From: Dyella sp. C11
GTDB lineage: Bacteria; Pseudomonadota; Gammaproteobacteria; Xanthomonadales; Rhodanobacteraceae
Direction of reading: 5' to 3'
DNA length: 64,000 nucleotides
NCBI RefSeq assembly: GCF_003121485.1
Contig: NZ_QAVX01000004.1
Span: forward strand, 116,276 to 180,275
In this document: positions 19,603 through 28,406 of the stretch, piece by piece
Numbering within the stretch: the first letter of the stretch is position 1
Layout: each line of letters opens with the position of its first letter
Notes under the pieces: generated by a model
Database searches by the model: none
What the model was told of the DNA's origin: nothing
Seen by the model: only the letters and a program-made list of their open reading frames with translations
Program-made: the position numbers and the translations under genes

Positions 19603-20694
19603 ATGCCCGAATCCTTTCTTCCTCCGCAGGCCCTGAAGGGTCGTGGCGCCGCTTCCAACCCGGAAGGGCGCTTCGAGTCGATCCGCCATCGCGCGGAGGA
19701 CGACGGCTGGCAAAGCCTGCTGCTCGACGAGCAGGCGCCGCGGCCGCGCACCGAGGTGACGGAAGAACGCGCGCGCAGCGTGATCACGCGCAACGATTCG
19801 CCGGACATCCATTTCGACCAGGCGCTCAATCCCTATCGTGGTTGCGAGCACGGTTGCATCTATTGTTTTGCGCGCCCATCGCACAGCTATATCAACCTGT
19901 CGCCCGGTCTCGACTTCGAAACCAAGCTGCGTGCCAAGAGCAACCTTGCCGAAGTGTTGCGACATGAACTGGCGCGGCCGTCGTACTCGGTGAGCCCGAT
20001 CAACATCGGCAGCAACACCGATCCGTACCAGCCGATCGAACGTCGCTGGAGGCTCACGCGTGCGGCGCTGGAAGTGCTGGCCGAATGCAAGCATCCATGC
20101 ACCATCGTCACCAAGAACGCGATGGTGGAACGTGACCTGGACATCCTGGCGCCGATGGCGAAAGAAAACCTCGTGCAGGTGTTTGTGTCCATCAATTCGC
20201 TGGACAACCATCTCGCCGCCAAGCTCGAACCGCGCGCGAGTGCGCCGCACCGCCGCATCAAGGCCGTGCGTGCCTTGCATGAAGCCGGTGTGCCGGTGGG
20301 CGTGCTGGTGGCGCCGATCATTCCGGCGTTGAACGATCGCGACATGGAAGCCGTGCTCGAACAGGCGGCGGATGCTGGCGCGAGTTGCGCGGGGTACACC
20401 ACGCTGCGCCTGCCGTACGAGCTGAAAGCGTTGTTTCGCGAATGGCTGGCGTTGCATTTCCCACAGCGTGCCGCGCACGTGATGAGCCTGGTGCAGCAGA
20501 TGCACAGCGGCCGCGATTACGACAGCGACTTCCGCACGCGCATGCGCGGGCAGGGGGTGTTCGCCGAACTCATCCGTCGCCGTTTCGATGTTGCCTGCCG
20601 CAGGCACGGTTTTGGCCGTGCCCGCGAACTGTGGCTGGATACGACGAAGTTCATGCCGCCGCGCAAGCCGTCACCGCAGGGGCAATTGTTCTAA
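19603..20694 (+). CDS. Radical SAM protein, PA0069/SplB-like family
   Basis: The product is 363 residues. It starts with MPESFLPPQALKGRGAASNP, the conserved KGRGA...NPEGRFE opening of PA0069-type proteins. The cluster motif CEHGCIYC supplies Cys81, Cys85 and Cys88 for the 4Fe-4S centre. SYINLSPGLDFETKL and INIGSNTDPYQPIE follow, as in relatives of spore photoproduct lyase. The reaction of this family is not established. An in-frame extension upstream overlaps the patatin coding region and is rejected in favour of the family start. The gene is convergent with the ABC permease gene. Confidence 0.88.
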   Translation: MPESFLPPQALKGRGAASNPEGRFESIRHRAEDDGWQSLLLDEQAPRPRTEVTEERARSVITRNDSPDIHFDQALNPYRGCEHGCIYCFARPSHSYINLSPGLDFETKLRAKSNLAEVLRHELARPSYSVSPINIGSNTDPYQPIERRWRLTRAALEVLAECKHPCTIVTKNAMVERDLDILAPMAKENLVQVFVSINSLDNHLAAKLEPRASAPHRRIKAVRALHEAGVPVGVLVAPIIPALNDRDMEAVLEQAADAGASCAGYTTLRLPYELKALFREWLALHFPQRAAHVMSLVQQMHSGRDYDSDFRTRMRGQGVFAELIRRRFDVACRRHGFGRARELWLDTTKFMPPRKPSPQGQLF

Positions 20695-20701
20695 AAGCGG
20701 C

Positions 20702-22180
20702 TCAACCGTTCGGCATGAACACGTGTGGACGCTTGCGCCACGCCGCCATGCCGCGGCGGCCGATCCAGGCCATGGCAATGGCCACCAGTGTCCACCCACC
20801 AAGCACGGCGACCACGAACGATGTGGCCGGCACCCATGGATGCTTGCCGACCGTGCTGCTGGGCAGGAACGACGTGCAGCCGAGCAGCAGGCTGATGGCG
20901 ATCATCAGCGCGAAGGTGCCCCAGCCCGGCAGCGGTCGGCCCGCGACGATGCCGAGTACGCACACGATCAGCGCCGCGATGCAGCCAAGCTGACCCACCA
21001 CGATCATCAGCATGGTGGTGCCGGCGGCGTGCGTGGCGATCATCATGCCGACGAGCAGGATCAACGCCATCACCTGCAGTCGCAATGGACGTCCAATGGC
21101 CGTGGACAGCAGGTGGCATTTGGCCGATGCGGCATCGCCCAGGCCTGGCATCAGTGCGAGCAGCGGCAGTTCGGCGTTGGGTTTGCGCCAGCGCTGCTGC
21201 ATCAGCATCACGGTCATGAAGGTCATGCCCATGGCGCCGAACAGGCAGATCCAGCCACCCATCAACGCCAGGAACGGGTACCAGAACGACGGCGACAGGC
21301 CGTGGTCCTGCGAAAAGATGAGGAACATCACCAGGAACGGCAGTGTCATCGCGGCGAGCGTGGGAACGACGGCGCGTACACGCCCCATTGCCGTCAGCGG
21401 CAGATACCAGCCGCCCAGCGCAACACGCATGCTGTTGCTGGGATAGAGCGGACCGACGCGACGAAGATCGGCGCGGGGTTGCATCCAGTCCGGGCGCTGG
21501 CGCGCCTGCGCCGTGCTGTCCAGGCCGTTCATGCCACCCCAGCCGGACCACTGGCTGCGGCGGTATTGCAACACCAGTGCGCCCGACACGCCGGACTGGT
21601 TCTGCGGTGCCGTGGCTATCACCGTGCGCCAGCGCCAGGCGCACAGGACAAGCAGCGCCAGCAAGATCGCGCCGGTCAACAGCGTGAAGCGTGGATCGTC
21701 GACGCCGGGCAGATGGAATGTGCGCGACAAGCCGCTGAACAGCACGGGTACCACACCCGTGAACATGGCGAAGTAGCGCGGCAACAAGGCGAGGCTCAGG
21801 CCTCCCGCGATGGCGAGCGATGACACCAGGATCATCGGCGCAATGTCATTGCCGTCCGCGAGTGCGACCAGTACGGTCGGCATCAGGCTGAGCACCGCAT
21901 AGAAGATCACCGCGAAGGTCGCGCTGCGTTTCAGTCCGGGAATGCAAAGCCAATGTGCATCCACCGCCAGCAACGTGATGCTGGAGAGATAGAACGCCCA
22001 CAGATAGAACAGACCCGCGCTGTAGAGACCCACCACGGCCCACGCCCAATGGACCTTGCTGGAAAATATGCCCAGGCAAACAGCAGCGATCACGCACACG
22101 GCAAGCACGCCAAACGCAAGCCAGCGCATGGCGGCATGCGTGGAATACCAGGGAGCGGCCAACGCCGCGCGCGCGTTCAT
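20702..22180 (-). CDS. ABC-type transporter membrane protein
   Basis: The product is 492 residues with about 12 hydrophobic segments, including an N-terminal pair (AMRWLAFGVLAVCVIAAVC). The middle hydrophilic part near residues 215-250 is rich in W, G, R and P. The start codon overlaps the stop of the ATPase gene by 4 bp, so the two are translationally coupled and form one exporter. The sequence resembles ABC-2-like permeases found with YtrA-type regulators, but I see no motif that identifies the cargo. It may export a peptide or lipid-like compound or respond to envelope-active antibiotics, as YtrA systems do; this is inference from context. Confidence 0.7.
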   Translation of the reverse strand: MNARAALAAPWYSTHAAMRWLAFGVLAVCVIAAVCLGIFSSKVHWAWAVVGLYSAGLFYLWAFYLSSITLLAVDAHWLCIPGLKRSATFAVIFYAVLSLMPTVLVALADGNDIAPMILVSSLAIAGGLSLALLPRYFAMFTGVVPVLFSGLSRTFHLPGVDDPRFTLLTGAILLALLVLCAWRWRTVIATAPQNQSGVSGALVLQYRRSQWSGWGGMNGLDSTAQARQRPDWMQPRADLRRVGPLYPSNSMRVALGGWYLPLTAMGRVRAVVPTLAAMTLPFLVMFLIFSQDHGLSPSFWYPFLALMGGWICLFGAMGMTFMTVMLMQQRWRKPNAELPLLALMPGLGDAASAKCHLLSTAIGRPLRLQVMALILLVGMMIATHAAGTTMLMIVVGQLGCIAALIVCVLGIVAGRPLPGWGTFALMIAISLLLGCTSFLPSSTVGKHPWVPATSFVVAVLGGWTLVAIAMAWIGRRGMAAWRKRPHVFMPNG

Positions 22181-23070
22181 CCGGCAATCTCCACGAACAG
22201 GTCTTCCAGCCCCAGCGCATCAACACGTGCGCCGGGCAGATACGCGGCTTCCGGCCAGCGGCCATCTGCTTGGCGTTCAACCACCAGACTCAGACTGCCG
22301 TCGGCATGACGACGCTGGCCCAGCGTGTTCGACGGCGCGGCAGCGGACATATGCGCCGGAAGCCACAGTCGCGCGAAACGTTCCTTGGTGTCGTCCACCG
22401 GGCATTGCAGCAGCAACTTGCCGTTGTGCAGGAACGCGATGTCTGACGCCACGCGTTCCAGATCGGACACGATGTGCGTGGAGAACAGCACCGTGGTGCC
22501 TGCTTCACCCGCGCGCAATGCGATTTCGCGCAGCAGGTCGCGACGCGCGACGGGATCGAGAGCCGCCGCCGGTTCGTCGAGCACCAGCAGTTGCGGTTGC
22601 GACGCCAGGGCGCGGATCAGATCCACGCGCTGGCGTTCACCCGGTGAGAGTTTGCCGAGCACGCGGTTGGGCTGGATGTCCCACGCATGCAGCATGTCCT
22701 TGGCGAACCTGGCGTCCCACGCAGGATAGAAGCGACCCACGTAGTCGAGCATCTGTTGCGAGGTGAGCCAGGCCAGCGCCTCGGGTTGCTGCGGCACATA
22801 CGCGATGCGCGCCTTGGCGCGATCGGACAGCGCGAGTGCGGGTTCGCCGAATACCCACGCAGTGCCGGTGTGCGGTTTGAGCAGGCCGACCATCGCGCGG
22901 ATCAGCGTGGACTTGCCCGCGCCGTTGCGACCGATCAGGCCAAGCACGCTGCCCGGCGAAAGCGAGAGGTCGATGCCGTTGAGCACGGCACCGTCGCCGT
23001 AACCGTGGGTGAGGCCTTGCACCGCCAGCGGTGCGTCGTCGTCAGAGATGGAACGCAGTACGGCATTCAT
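22177..23070 (-). CDS. ABC transporter ATP-binding protein
   Basis: The product is 297 residues. Walker A is GRNGAGKST at about residues 47-55, the Q-loop is YVPQQPEAL, the signature is LSPGERQR, Walker B is LLVLDEPAAALDP, and the switch histidine lies in LFSTHIVSD. An 80-residue C-terminal extension follows the nucleotide-binding domain, as in CcmA-like exporters. It lies 66 bp after the GntR gene and overlaps the permease gene by 4 bp. Confidence 0.93.
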   Translation of the reverse strand: MNAVLRSISDDDAPLAVQGLTHGYGDGAVLNGIDLSLSPGSVLGLIGRNGAGKSTLIRAMVGLLKPHTGTAWVFGEPALALSDRAKARIAYVPQQPEALAWLTSQQMLDYVGRFYPAWDARFAKDMLHAWDIQPNRVLGKLSPGERQRVDLIRALASQPQLLVLDEPAAALDPVARRDLLREIALRAGEAGTTVLFSTHIVSDLERVASDIAFLHNGKLLLQCPVDDTKERFARLWLPAHMSAAAPSNTLGQRRHADGSLSLVVERQADGRWPEAAYLPGARVDALGLEDLFVEIAG

Positions 23071-23136
23071 CGAACTACCCTCGCAGTCGAATCCCTTGCA
23101 GACCGGCGATGCTCGCCGGCGTTATCAATGCGTTGT

Positions 23137-23520
23137 TCAATCCTCGAGCAGGCGGCCCAGGCGTCGCAGCACCGGGTCCGACGGCAGCTCCAGTTCCTGT
23201 GCATGCCGGGCCAGCGCCTGCAATTGCGGCTCCAGCAGGGTCATGCGCTGTGCCTGGGTGGCATTGCCCCTGGTGGTGGCGGCCACCGCCATGCCCTTGC
23301 CGCGCAGGCGTTCGAGCAAGCCTTCGGTTTCCGCCATGCCGTAGGCGCGCGACACCGTCATCGGATTGATGGCGTGAAAACCCGCGACATCGCGCACCGA
23401 CGGCAACAGGTCGCCTGCCGACAACTGGCCACCGGCAATCATCCGGCGCAGCTGTTCCACGATCTGCCGGTAGATGGGCTCGGCAGAGGTGGGTTGTATG
23501 GCGAACATCGAGGCATCCAT
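23137..23520 (-). CDS. GntR-family repressor, YtrA subfamily
   Basis: The product is 127 residues. The winged helix occupies about residues 10-80 (PIYRQIVEQLRRMIAGGQL, LPSVRDVAGFHAINPMTVSRAY). Only a short helical tail follows, the size of the YtrA subfamily, which lacks a ligand-binding domain and normally controls the ABC genes behind it. No ribosome site precedes the ATG at 23520, and a palindrome abuts it directly, so the message may be leaderless. A second in-frame ATG lies four codons later. Confidence 0.9.
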   Translation of the reverse strand: MDASMFAIQPTSAEPIYRQIVEQLRRMIAGGQLSAGDLLPSVRDVAGFHAINPMTVSRAYGMAETEGLLERLRGKGMAVAATTRGNATQAQRMTLLEPQLQALARHAQELELPSDPVLRRLGRLLED

Positions 23521-23542
23521 GTGTATTAATACAACAATACAC
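23521..23542 (-). promoter_or_regulatory. Palindromic operator abutting the GntR start codon
   Basis: Read on the + strand, GTGTATT at 23521-23527 and AATACAC at 23536-23542 are perfect inverted arms. TGTATTAATACA at 23522-23533 is a second perfect 12-bp palindrome sharing the left arm. TATTAAT-like hexamers inside could serve as the -10 element, so repressor binding would block its own promoter. The regulator's identity is inferred from adjacency. Confidence 0.6.
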
Positions 23543-23579
23543 TTGGCCTGCGTGCAATAGGCCGGATGGCAGGGGCATG

Positions 23580-23609
23580 AAAAAAGCCGCCGGTGCGGAC
23601 ACCGGCGGC
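23580..23609 (-). terminator. Terminator of the S9 peptidase gene
   Basis: On the minus strand GCCGCCGGTG and CACCGGCGGC form a 10-bp stem with a four-base loop followed by six T. Confidence 0.88.
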
Positions 23610-23631
23610 CTATGGATAACTGCGGGGAAAC

Positions 23632-25659
23632 TCAGTTCGAGGGCGGCAGGTATTTCTGGAACCACATCAGTGCGCGCTGCAGTACATCGCGCTGGTGGTC
23701 CGCGTCGACAAAGTGATGGCCTTCGTTCGGATACACCACCAGCGACGTCGGCACGCCGAGCGCACGCAGCGCATGCCAGTACTCGAACGACTGTGGCGCC
23801 GGGCATTCCGCATCGCGGTCACCCACCACCACCAGCGTCGGCGACCTGGTCTGCTTGATGAAGTTGATCGCCGAACTCTTGGCGTACACCTGCGGGTCGT
23901 CGTACACCGACGCGCCGAAGAACGGGATCATCCACTGGTCGATCAGGTTCTGGCCGTAATAGCTCTGCCAGTTCGCGATGCCCGCGCCCGCCACCACGGC
24001 GCGGAAGCGCGTGGTCTGCGTGGGAATGAACATGCTCATGAAGCCGCCGTAGCTCCAGCCGGTGAGGCCAAGCCGCTTGTCGTCGACGGGCAGTGTCTTC
24101 TCGATGGTGTCGATGCCGGTGAGGATGTCGCGCAGGTCACCGTGGCCGAAGTCCTTGCGGTTCGCCTGCACATACGCCTCGCCCTGGCCAAAGCTGCCAC
24201 GCGGGTTGGGCATGAACACGAAATAGCCCAGTGCAGAGAACGGCACGCCACCGAAGCCGACACCCGGCCAGCGCGGCATCACCGCGCTCGACGGACCGCC
24301 GTGCACGGTGACGATCATCGGGTAGGTCTTCTTCGCGTCGTAGTCGGCCGGATACAGCAGCCAGCCCTGCACGTGGCGACCTTCGTTGTCCCACTCCACC
24401 GACTCGGCCTTGCCCCAACCCGGCTTGAGATCGGCGTTGAAGCGAGTGACGGCTGGCGGCGGTGTGTCTCCCAGCGCGCCGGCATGCACTTCGGCCGCTT
24501 CCGCGTACGAGCTCTGGATGAAGGCAACCTTGGCGCGGTCGTTCGAAAGCGACAGCGCCATCTCCGCGCTGCCGTCGCCGATGCTGGCGGGCAGGGTGAA
24601 CAGCGTGCGCGTGGGTGTCGCCGCCTGCGCGGTGACGTCGTACTCGGCGACCTGGCTCTGGCCGTTGCTGACCTGCGCCACCACCATCTTCTGTGCGCTG
24701 GTCCAGGCGAACCAGGCCGGCGTCACGCGCGTGTTGGGCGTGAGATTGGTTGGCTCGCCACCATTGGCGGCGACGGCGTAGATGTCGCCGCCCGTTGCAC
24801 CCTGGTCGCTCATCAGGCCGCCGATGAAGGCAATGCGCTGGCCATCCGGCGACCAGCGCGGCAGCGCGATCTGCAGGCCGTGCAGCGAGCCCTTCACGGT
24901 GGTCGGATCGAGAATGGCGGTGGCCTTGGCCTCTGCCTGCGCGGCTTGCACGTAAAGCTTGGCTACCCACCAGTTGTTGTCGCCCGGCGGTGGTGCGCCG
25001 GTAAACGCGATGCGCTGGCTGTCCGGCGACCAGCCGAATTCGTAGACGTAGGTGTTCTCGGGCGAGAGCAGGTGCACGGCGCCGCCCGCGGCATCCACCG
25101 TGGCCACGCGCTGCACTTCCAGGCCATCCACGCCGATTTCGCCCGACGCCGGCTTGGCTGCATACACCGCGCTCGCGCGACGCGTGCCGTTGGGCACGTA
25201 GAGGAAGCCCAGCGACTTGCCATCCGGCGACCAGCTGAAACCCTGCGCCACGCCCGGCAACGTGGCCATGTGCCGCGGCGATTCCTTGGCCTGTGCGTCG
25301 GCGATCAACAGATCTTTCTGCCGACCACTGCCGCTGGTGCAATTGGCAACGTAGGCCAGATGACGCGAATCGGGCGCCCAGGCGGGATCAGTTTCGTTGC
25401 AGTCGCCTGCCTTGGCGTTGATGCGATGCGCGTTGCTGCCGTCGGCAGCCGCCACTTCGATCACGTCCCTGCCGGCCGTGCGCACGACCCAGGCGAGCTG
25501 GCTGCCATCCGGCGACAGCTGCACCGCATTGATGGCGCGGGCCTTGCCGAGGTCGGCGAGCAGCTTCTCAATGCGCGGATCGACAGCAGGCGCGGCGTGG
25601 ACGGAGGAAACAAACGCCACCGCCATCAGAGGCAGCAGGAGGCGGGCAGGGTGTTGCAT
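23632..25659 (-). CDS. S9-family prolyl oligopeptidase-like peptidase, exported
   Basis: The product is 675 residues from the ATG at 25659, which begins a signal peptide (MQHPARLLLPLMAVAFVSSV, cleavage near HAA-PA). Residues about 40-420 form a WD40-like beta-propeller with repeated WSPDG or WAPDS motifs (for example DPAWAPDSRHLAYVAN, FSWSPDGKSLGFL, RWSPDGQRIAFIGG). The C-terminal alpha/beta hydrolase has nucleophile Ser536 in TGWSYGGFMS, an aspartate in VVVGDRDAECP and a histidine in NEGHHF. Such periplasmic enzymes cleave short peptides after proline or acylated N-termini. The gene is last of three on this strand and ends in a strong terminator. Confidence 0.9.
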   Translation of the reverse strand: MQHPARLLLPLMAVAFVSSVHAAPAVDPRIEKLLADLGKARAINAVQLSPDGSQLAWVVRTAGRDVIEVAAADGSNAHRINAKAGDCNETDPAWAPDSRHLAYVANCTSGSGRQKDLLIADAQAKESPRHMATLPGVAQGFSWSPDGKSLGFLYVPNGTRRASAVYAAKPASGEIGVDGLEVQRVATVDAAGGAVHLLSPENTYVYEFGWSPDSQRIAFTGAPPPGDNNWWVAKLYVQAAQAEAKATAILDPTTVKGSLHGLQIALPRWSPDGQRIAFIGGLMSDQGATGGDIYAVAANGGEPTNLTPNTRVTPAWFAWTSAQKMVVAQVSNGQSQVAEYDVTAQAATPTRTLFTLPASIGDGSAEMALSLSNDRAKVAFIQSSYAEAAEVHAGALGDTPPPAVTRFNADLKPGWGKAESVEWDNEGRHVQGWLLYPADYDAKKTYPMIVTVHGGPSSAVMPRWPGVGFGGVPFSALGYFVFMPNPRGSFGQGEAYVQANRKDFGHGDLRDILTGIDTIEKTLPVDDKRLGLTGWSYGGFMSMFIPTQTTRFRAVVAGAGIANWQSYYGQNLIDQWMIPFFGASVYDDPQVYAKSSAINFIKQTRSPTLVVVGDRDAECPAPQSFEYWHALRALGVPTSLVVYPNEGHHFVDADHQRDVLQRALMWFQKYLPPSN

Positions 25660-25712
25660 GGCACGAGCCTGTGTTGCGGGGAAAGGCCCAAGCTTACAGG
25701 CGCAGGAGCCCT

Positions 25713-25799
25713 GTGTAGGAGCGCACTTGTGCGCGACCGTCCGGTCGAGCCTATCGAGGCGTCTCGGGCCTGCGGTCGCGCACAAGTGCGCTCCTACAC
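25713..25799. repeat. REP-like inverted pair
   Basis: GTGTAGGAGCGCACTTGTGC continuing into GCGACCG is mirrored by CGGTCGCGCACAAGTGCGCTCCTACAC about 35 bp later. It lies between the patatin lipoprotein and S9 peptidase genes, the same type of position as the acs-crbR copy. Confidence 0.85.
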
Positions 25800-25815
25800 G
25801 AGACGATGGGGTACC

Positions 25816-26739
25816 TCAGTGGGTAGCCGCAGCCTGCTGCTGGCGCGCTTCCTGGATGGCCGCAATCTTCGCCCGGATGGCTGGCATGGCGGCCAGCGTG
25901 GCGCGCTCGCCTTCCATGATGGCCTGATCCTTCTGCTCGAAATCCGTCGCGCCGATCTGGTTCACCTTGGGGCGGATCACGATGTCCGCGCGTGCCAGCT
26001 CCTGCTCACCGAGCTTCTGGCCCATGATGCTGATGGACTGGTTGACGATGTTGAGCATGCCCTGTGGATTGCTGCCGCTGGCCTTGCTGGAGATATCCAC
26101 AGCGATCCCCACATCCGCGCCGAGCTGGCGCGCAGCATCCACTGGCACCGGGCTCACCACGCCGCCGTCCACGTAATGCTTGCCGTTGATGTCCACCGGC
26201 TCGAACACGCCGGGGATGCTGCTGGAGGCGCGCACCGCCTGCCCGGTGTTGCCTCGCACGAACACCGTGCGCTGTCCGGTTTCCAACTGCGTCGACACGG
26301 CGGCGAAGGGCTTGTCGAGCTTGTCCAGCGGACGGTTCTTCACCATCTGGTTCACGTAGTCCTGCAGCTTCTGGCCCTGCACCACGCCGCCGGAGAACAG
26401 GCGCACGTCGCGGATGCTCGACTGATCCAGCGAAATGGCCGTTTCCTGCAGCTGGAACGCATCCATGCCGCTGGCATAAAGCGCACCGACCACGCTGCCG
26501 GCACTGGTGCCGGACACTACGTCCGGGCGAATGCCGTTGGCTTCCAGCATCTTGATCACGCCGATATGCGCAAAGCCCTTGGCGGCACCGCCACCGAGCG
26601 CCAGCCCAATGCGCAGCTTCACCACCGGCGGTGGCGCGATGGGCGCAGGCGGCGGCGTGGGCTTGGTGCCGAAGCAGGCGCACAGCACCAGGCTGGCGAG
26701 CAGGGGCAGGACAGGGCGAAAGCGGCGGATGGACGTCAT
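25816..26739 (-). CDS. Patatin-like phospholipase lipoprotein (RssA-like)
   Basis: The product is 307 residues from the ATG at 26739. A lipoprotein signal (RRFRPVLPLLASLVLCACFG) places Cys20 or Cys22 at the lipidation site. A proline-rich linker (TPPPAPIAPPP) leads into the patatin fold: oxyanion GGGAAKGFAHIGV near residues 49-61, Ser79 in SGTSAGS, and the dyad aspartate in YVDGGVVSPVPV near 195. It is probably an envelope-attached lipid acyl hydrolase. No good Shine-Dalgarno sequence was seen, and a longer in-frame version starts at 26826, but it would bury the lipoprotein signal. Confidence 0.85.
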   Translation of the reverse strand: MTSIRRFRPVLPLLASLVLCACFGTKPTPPPAPIAPPPVVKLRIGLALGGGAAKGFAHIGVIKMLEANGIRPDVVSGTSAGSVVGALYASGMDAFQLQETAISLDQSSIRDVRLFSGGVVQGQKLQDYVNQMVKNRPLDKLDKPFAAVSTQLETGQRTVFVRGNTGQAVRASSSIPGVFEPVDINGKHYVDGGVVSPVPVDAARQLGADVGIAVDISSKASGSNPQGMLNIVNQSISIMGQKLGEQELARADIVIRPKVNQIGATDFEQKDQAIMEGERATLAAMPAIRAKIAAIQEARQQQAAATH

Positions 26740-26895
26740 GTCGATGGCGCAGGCGAGAAGAGGGAATGGCCGGCTCGCTGATCCATCAACAGGCCGGTGA
26801 CTGGCGGGCGAGTGTAAGACCGCCAAGGGGCGTCATGATGGCGGGACGCGGCGCCCGTTGGGCGCCGGTCAGCTGCGGTAAGGCATCACCAGCGT

Positions 26896-27049
26896 GTCAT
26901 CCCGGCGAAGGCCGGAGGCGCTTTCAACGGCTGACGTGCCGGTCATCCAGTATCGATAGGTCTGGATTGTCGCGACAAGACAATCCAGCGAACGATATCG
27001 CGGCAACCGACGACGACAGACCCTGGCTCCCGGCCTGCGCCGGTATGAC
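26896..27049. repeat. MITE-like element with inverted termini
   Basis: The termini GTCATCCCGGCGAAGGCCGG and CCGGCCTGCGCCGGTATGAC are imperfect inverted repeats about 150 bp apart. Inside, CTGGATTGTC and GACAATCCAG (26962-26988) form a perfect 10-bp hairpin. Related termini occur at 51719-51831 and as a solo hairpin at 54221. The element fills most of the 333-bp gap (26740-27072) between the patatin and fbp genes; nothing else is recognisable there apart from a presumed patatin promoter. Confidence 0.7.
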
Positions 27050-27072
27050 GGCTGTGGGAACAGCGGCGAGAT

Positions 27073-28086
27073 TCAACCCGCCGCGTCGGCCGTGACGTGG
27101 TAGTGCGTCGCCACTTCCACTTCCTTCTTCGAGCCAAGGAACACCGGCACGCGCTGGTGCAGCCCGGTCGGCTGAAGATCCATGATGCGCTCACGACCGG
27201 TGGTGGCCGCACCGCCCGCCTGTTCCACGATGAAGGCCATCGGGTTGGCTTCGTACATCAGGCGCAGCTTGCCGCCCTTGGACTTGATCTTGGCGTCCAG
27301 CGGATAGAAGAACACGCCGCCGCGCGTGATGATGCGATGCACGTCGGCCACCATCGAGGCGACCCAGCGCATGTTGAAGTCCTTGCCGCGCGGGCCGTCC
27401 GTGCCCGCGAGCAGCTCCCCGATGTAGCGCTGCATGGGCGCTTCCCAGTGGCGCTGGTTGGACATGTTGATGGCGAACTCAGCGGTCTCTTCCGGAATGC
27501 GGATGTCGCGACGGCTGAGGATGAAGCTGCCCACTTCACGATCCAGCGTGAATTCGTGCGTGCCGTGGCCGAACGTGAGTACGAACACGGTGGCCGGGCC
27601 GTACACCACGTAACCGGCGGCCAGCTGCGTGGTACCTGCCTGCAGGAAGTGCTCGGCCTTCGGTTCCGTGATGCCGTCCGGGCAGCGCAGCACCGAGAAG
27701 ATGGTGCCAACGGAAATGTTCACGTCGATGTTGGAGCTGCCATCCAGGGGATCGAACAGCAGCAGGTGGTGACCCTTCGGGTACATGTCCGGAATGGGCT
27801 GCGGATCTTCCATTTCCTCCGACGCGCAGGCCGCCAGCTGGCCGCCCCAGGCGTTGGCTTCCAGCAGGATCTCGTTGGAGATCACGTCCAGCTTCTTCTG
27901 TGCCTCGCCCTGGATGTTGCCGGTGCCGGCCTCGCCAAGCACGCCGCCGATGGCGCCCTTGTTGGTGGCCACGGCAATGCGCTTGCAGGCGCGCGCCACG
28001 ACTTCGATCAGGAGGGAAAGCTCGGCGTTGATGCGGCCGGCACGGCGTTCCTCGATGAGGAACTGGATGAGCGAGATGGACTTCAT
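27073..28086 (-). CDS. fbp: Fructose-1,6-bisphosphatase class I
   Basis: The product is 337 residues, the family size. Metal and substrate motifs include ASEEMEDP, the loop [35 protein letters not shown] and [21 protein letters not shown]. The final region has [18 protein letters not shown]. It removes the 1-phosphate of fructose 1,6-bisphosphate in gluconeogenesis, which matches growth on acetate through the nearby acs cluster, though a regulatory link is not shown. Two palindromes lie just upstream (28115-28156). Confidence 0.97.
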   Translation of the reverse strand: MKSISLIQFLIEERRAGRINAELSLLIEVVARACKRIAVATNKGAIGGVLGEAGTGNIQGEAQKKLDVISNEILLEANAWGGQLAACASEEMEDPQPIPDMYPKGHHLLLFDPLDGSSNIDVNISVGTIFSVLRCPDGITEPKAEHFLQAGTTQLAAGYVVYGPATVFVLTFGHGTHEFTLDREVGSFILSRRDIRIPEETAEFAINMSNQRHWEAPMQRYIGELLAGTDGPRGKDFNMRWVASMVADVHRIITRGGVFFYPLDAKIKSKGGKLRLMYEANPMAFIVEQAGGAATTGRERIMDLQPTGLHQRVPVFLGSKKEVEVATHYHVTADAAG

Positions 28087-28114
28087 GGCAAACCCGCGGA
28101 AAAAGGTCCGCGTA

Positions 28115-28156
28115 TTGTCCGGGACAAAACCGATACTTGTCAGCTCAAAAGCTGAC
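28115..28156. promoter_or_regulatory. Two palindromes upstream of fbp
   Basis: TTGTCC-G-GGACAA at 28115-28127 and GTCAGCT-CAAA-AGCTGAC at 28139-28156 are perfect dyads 29-70 bp upstream of the fbp start codon. They could be operators or, for the second, a transcript hairpin. The remainder of the 320-bp gap 28087-28406 is mostly a REP pair. Confidence 0.35.
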
Positions 28157-28223
28157 CAGTGGGTTCATGTGTGTGTTCTGTAAACCTTTTCTGGTGAGCC
28201 ACCAGCTGGCCCGGTCTACCCCT

Positions 28224-28325
28224 GTGGGAGCGCACCCTGTGCGCGACAGCGCCTCGCCGATATCGCGACAGCCGGTTGTCGATCTGCGCCATGGGGCGCC
28301 TGTCGCGCACAGGGTGCGCTCCCAC
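28224..28325. repeat. REP-like inverted pair
   Basis: GTGGGAGCGCACCCTGTGCG continuing into CGACAG is mirrored by CTGTCGCGCACAGGGTGCGCTCCCAC. This copy separates the divergent fbp and DJ-1-like genes and has GTGGG rather than GTAGG ends. Confidence 0.85.
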
Positions 28326-28406
28326 ATGGACTTCGCAGCGTCCTGCTGACAACACGCTGGCAGCAGGGGGTACGCAAACTGGGTCCCGTCAAAAGGAGGG
28401 ACTCTC

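Noticed and set aside
23695-26781. 1028-codon open frame on the + strand opposite the S9 peptidase and patatin genes
   Set aside because: It is a shadow of the two real minus-strand genes, with low-complexity His/Arg/Gly-rich translation, and no domain or ribosome site.
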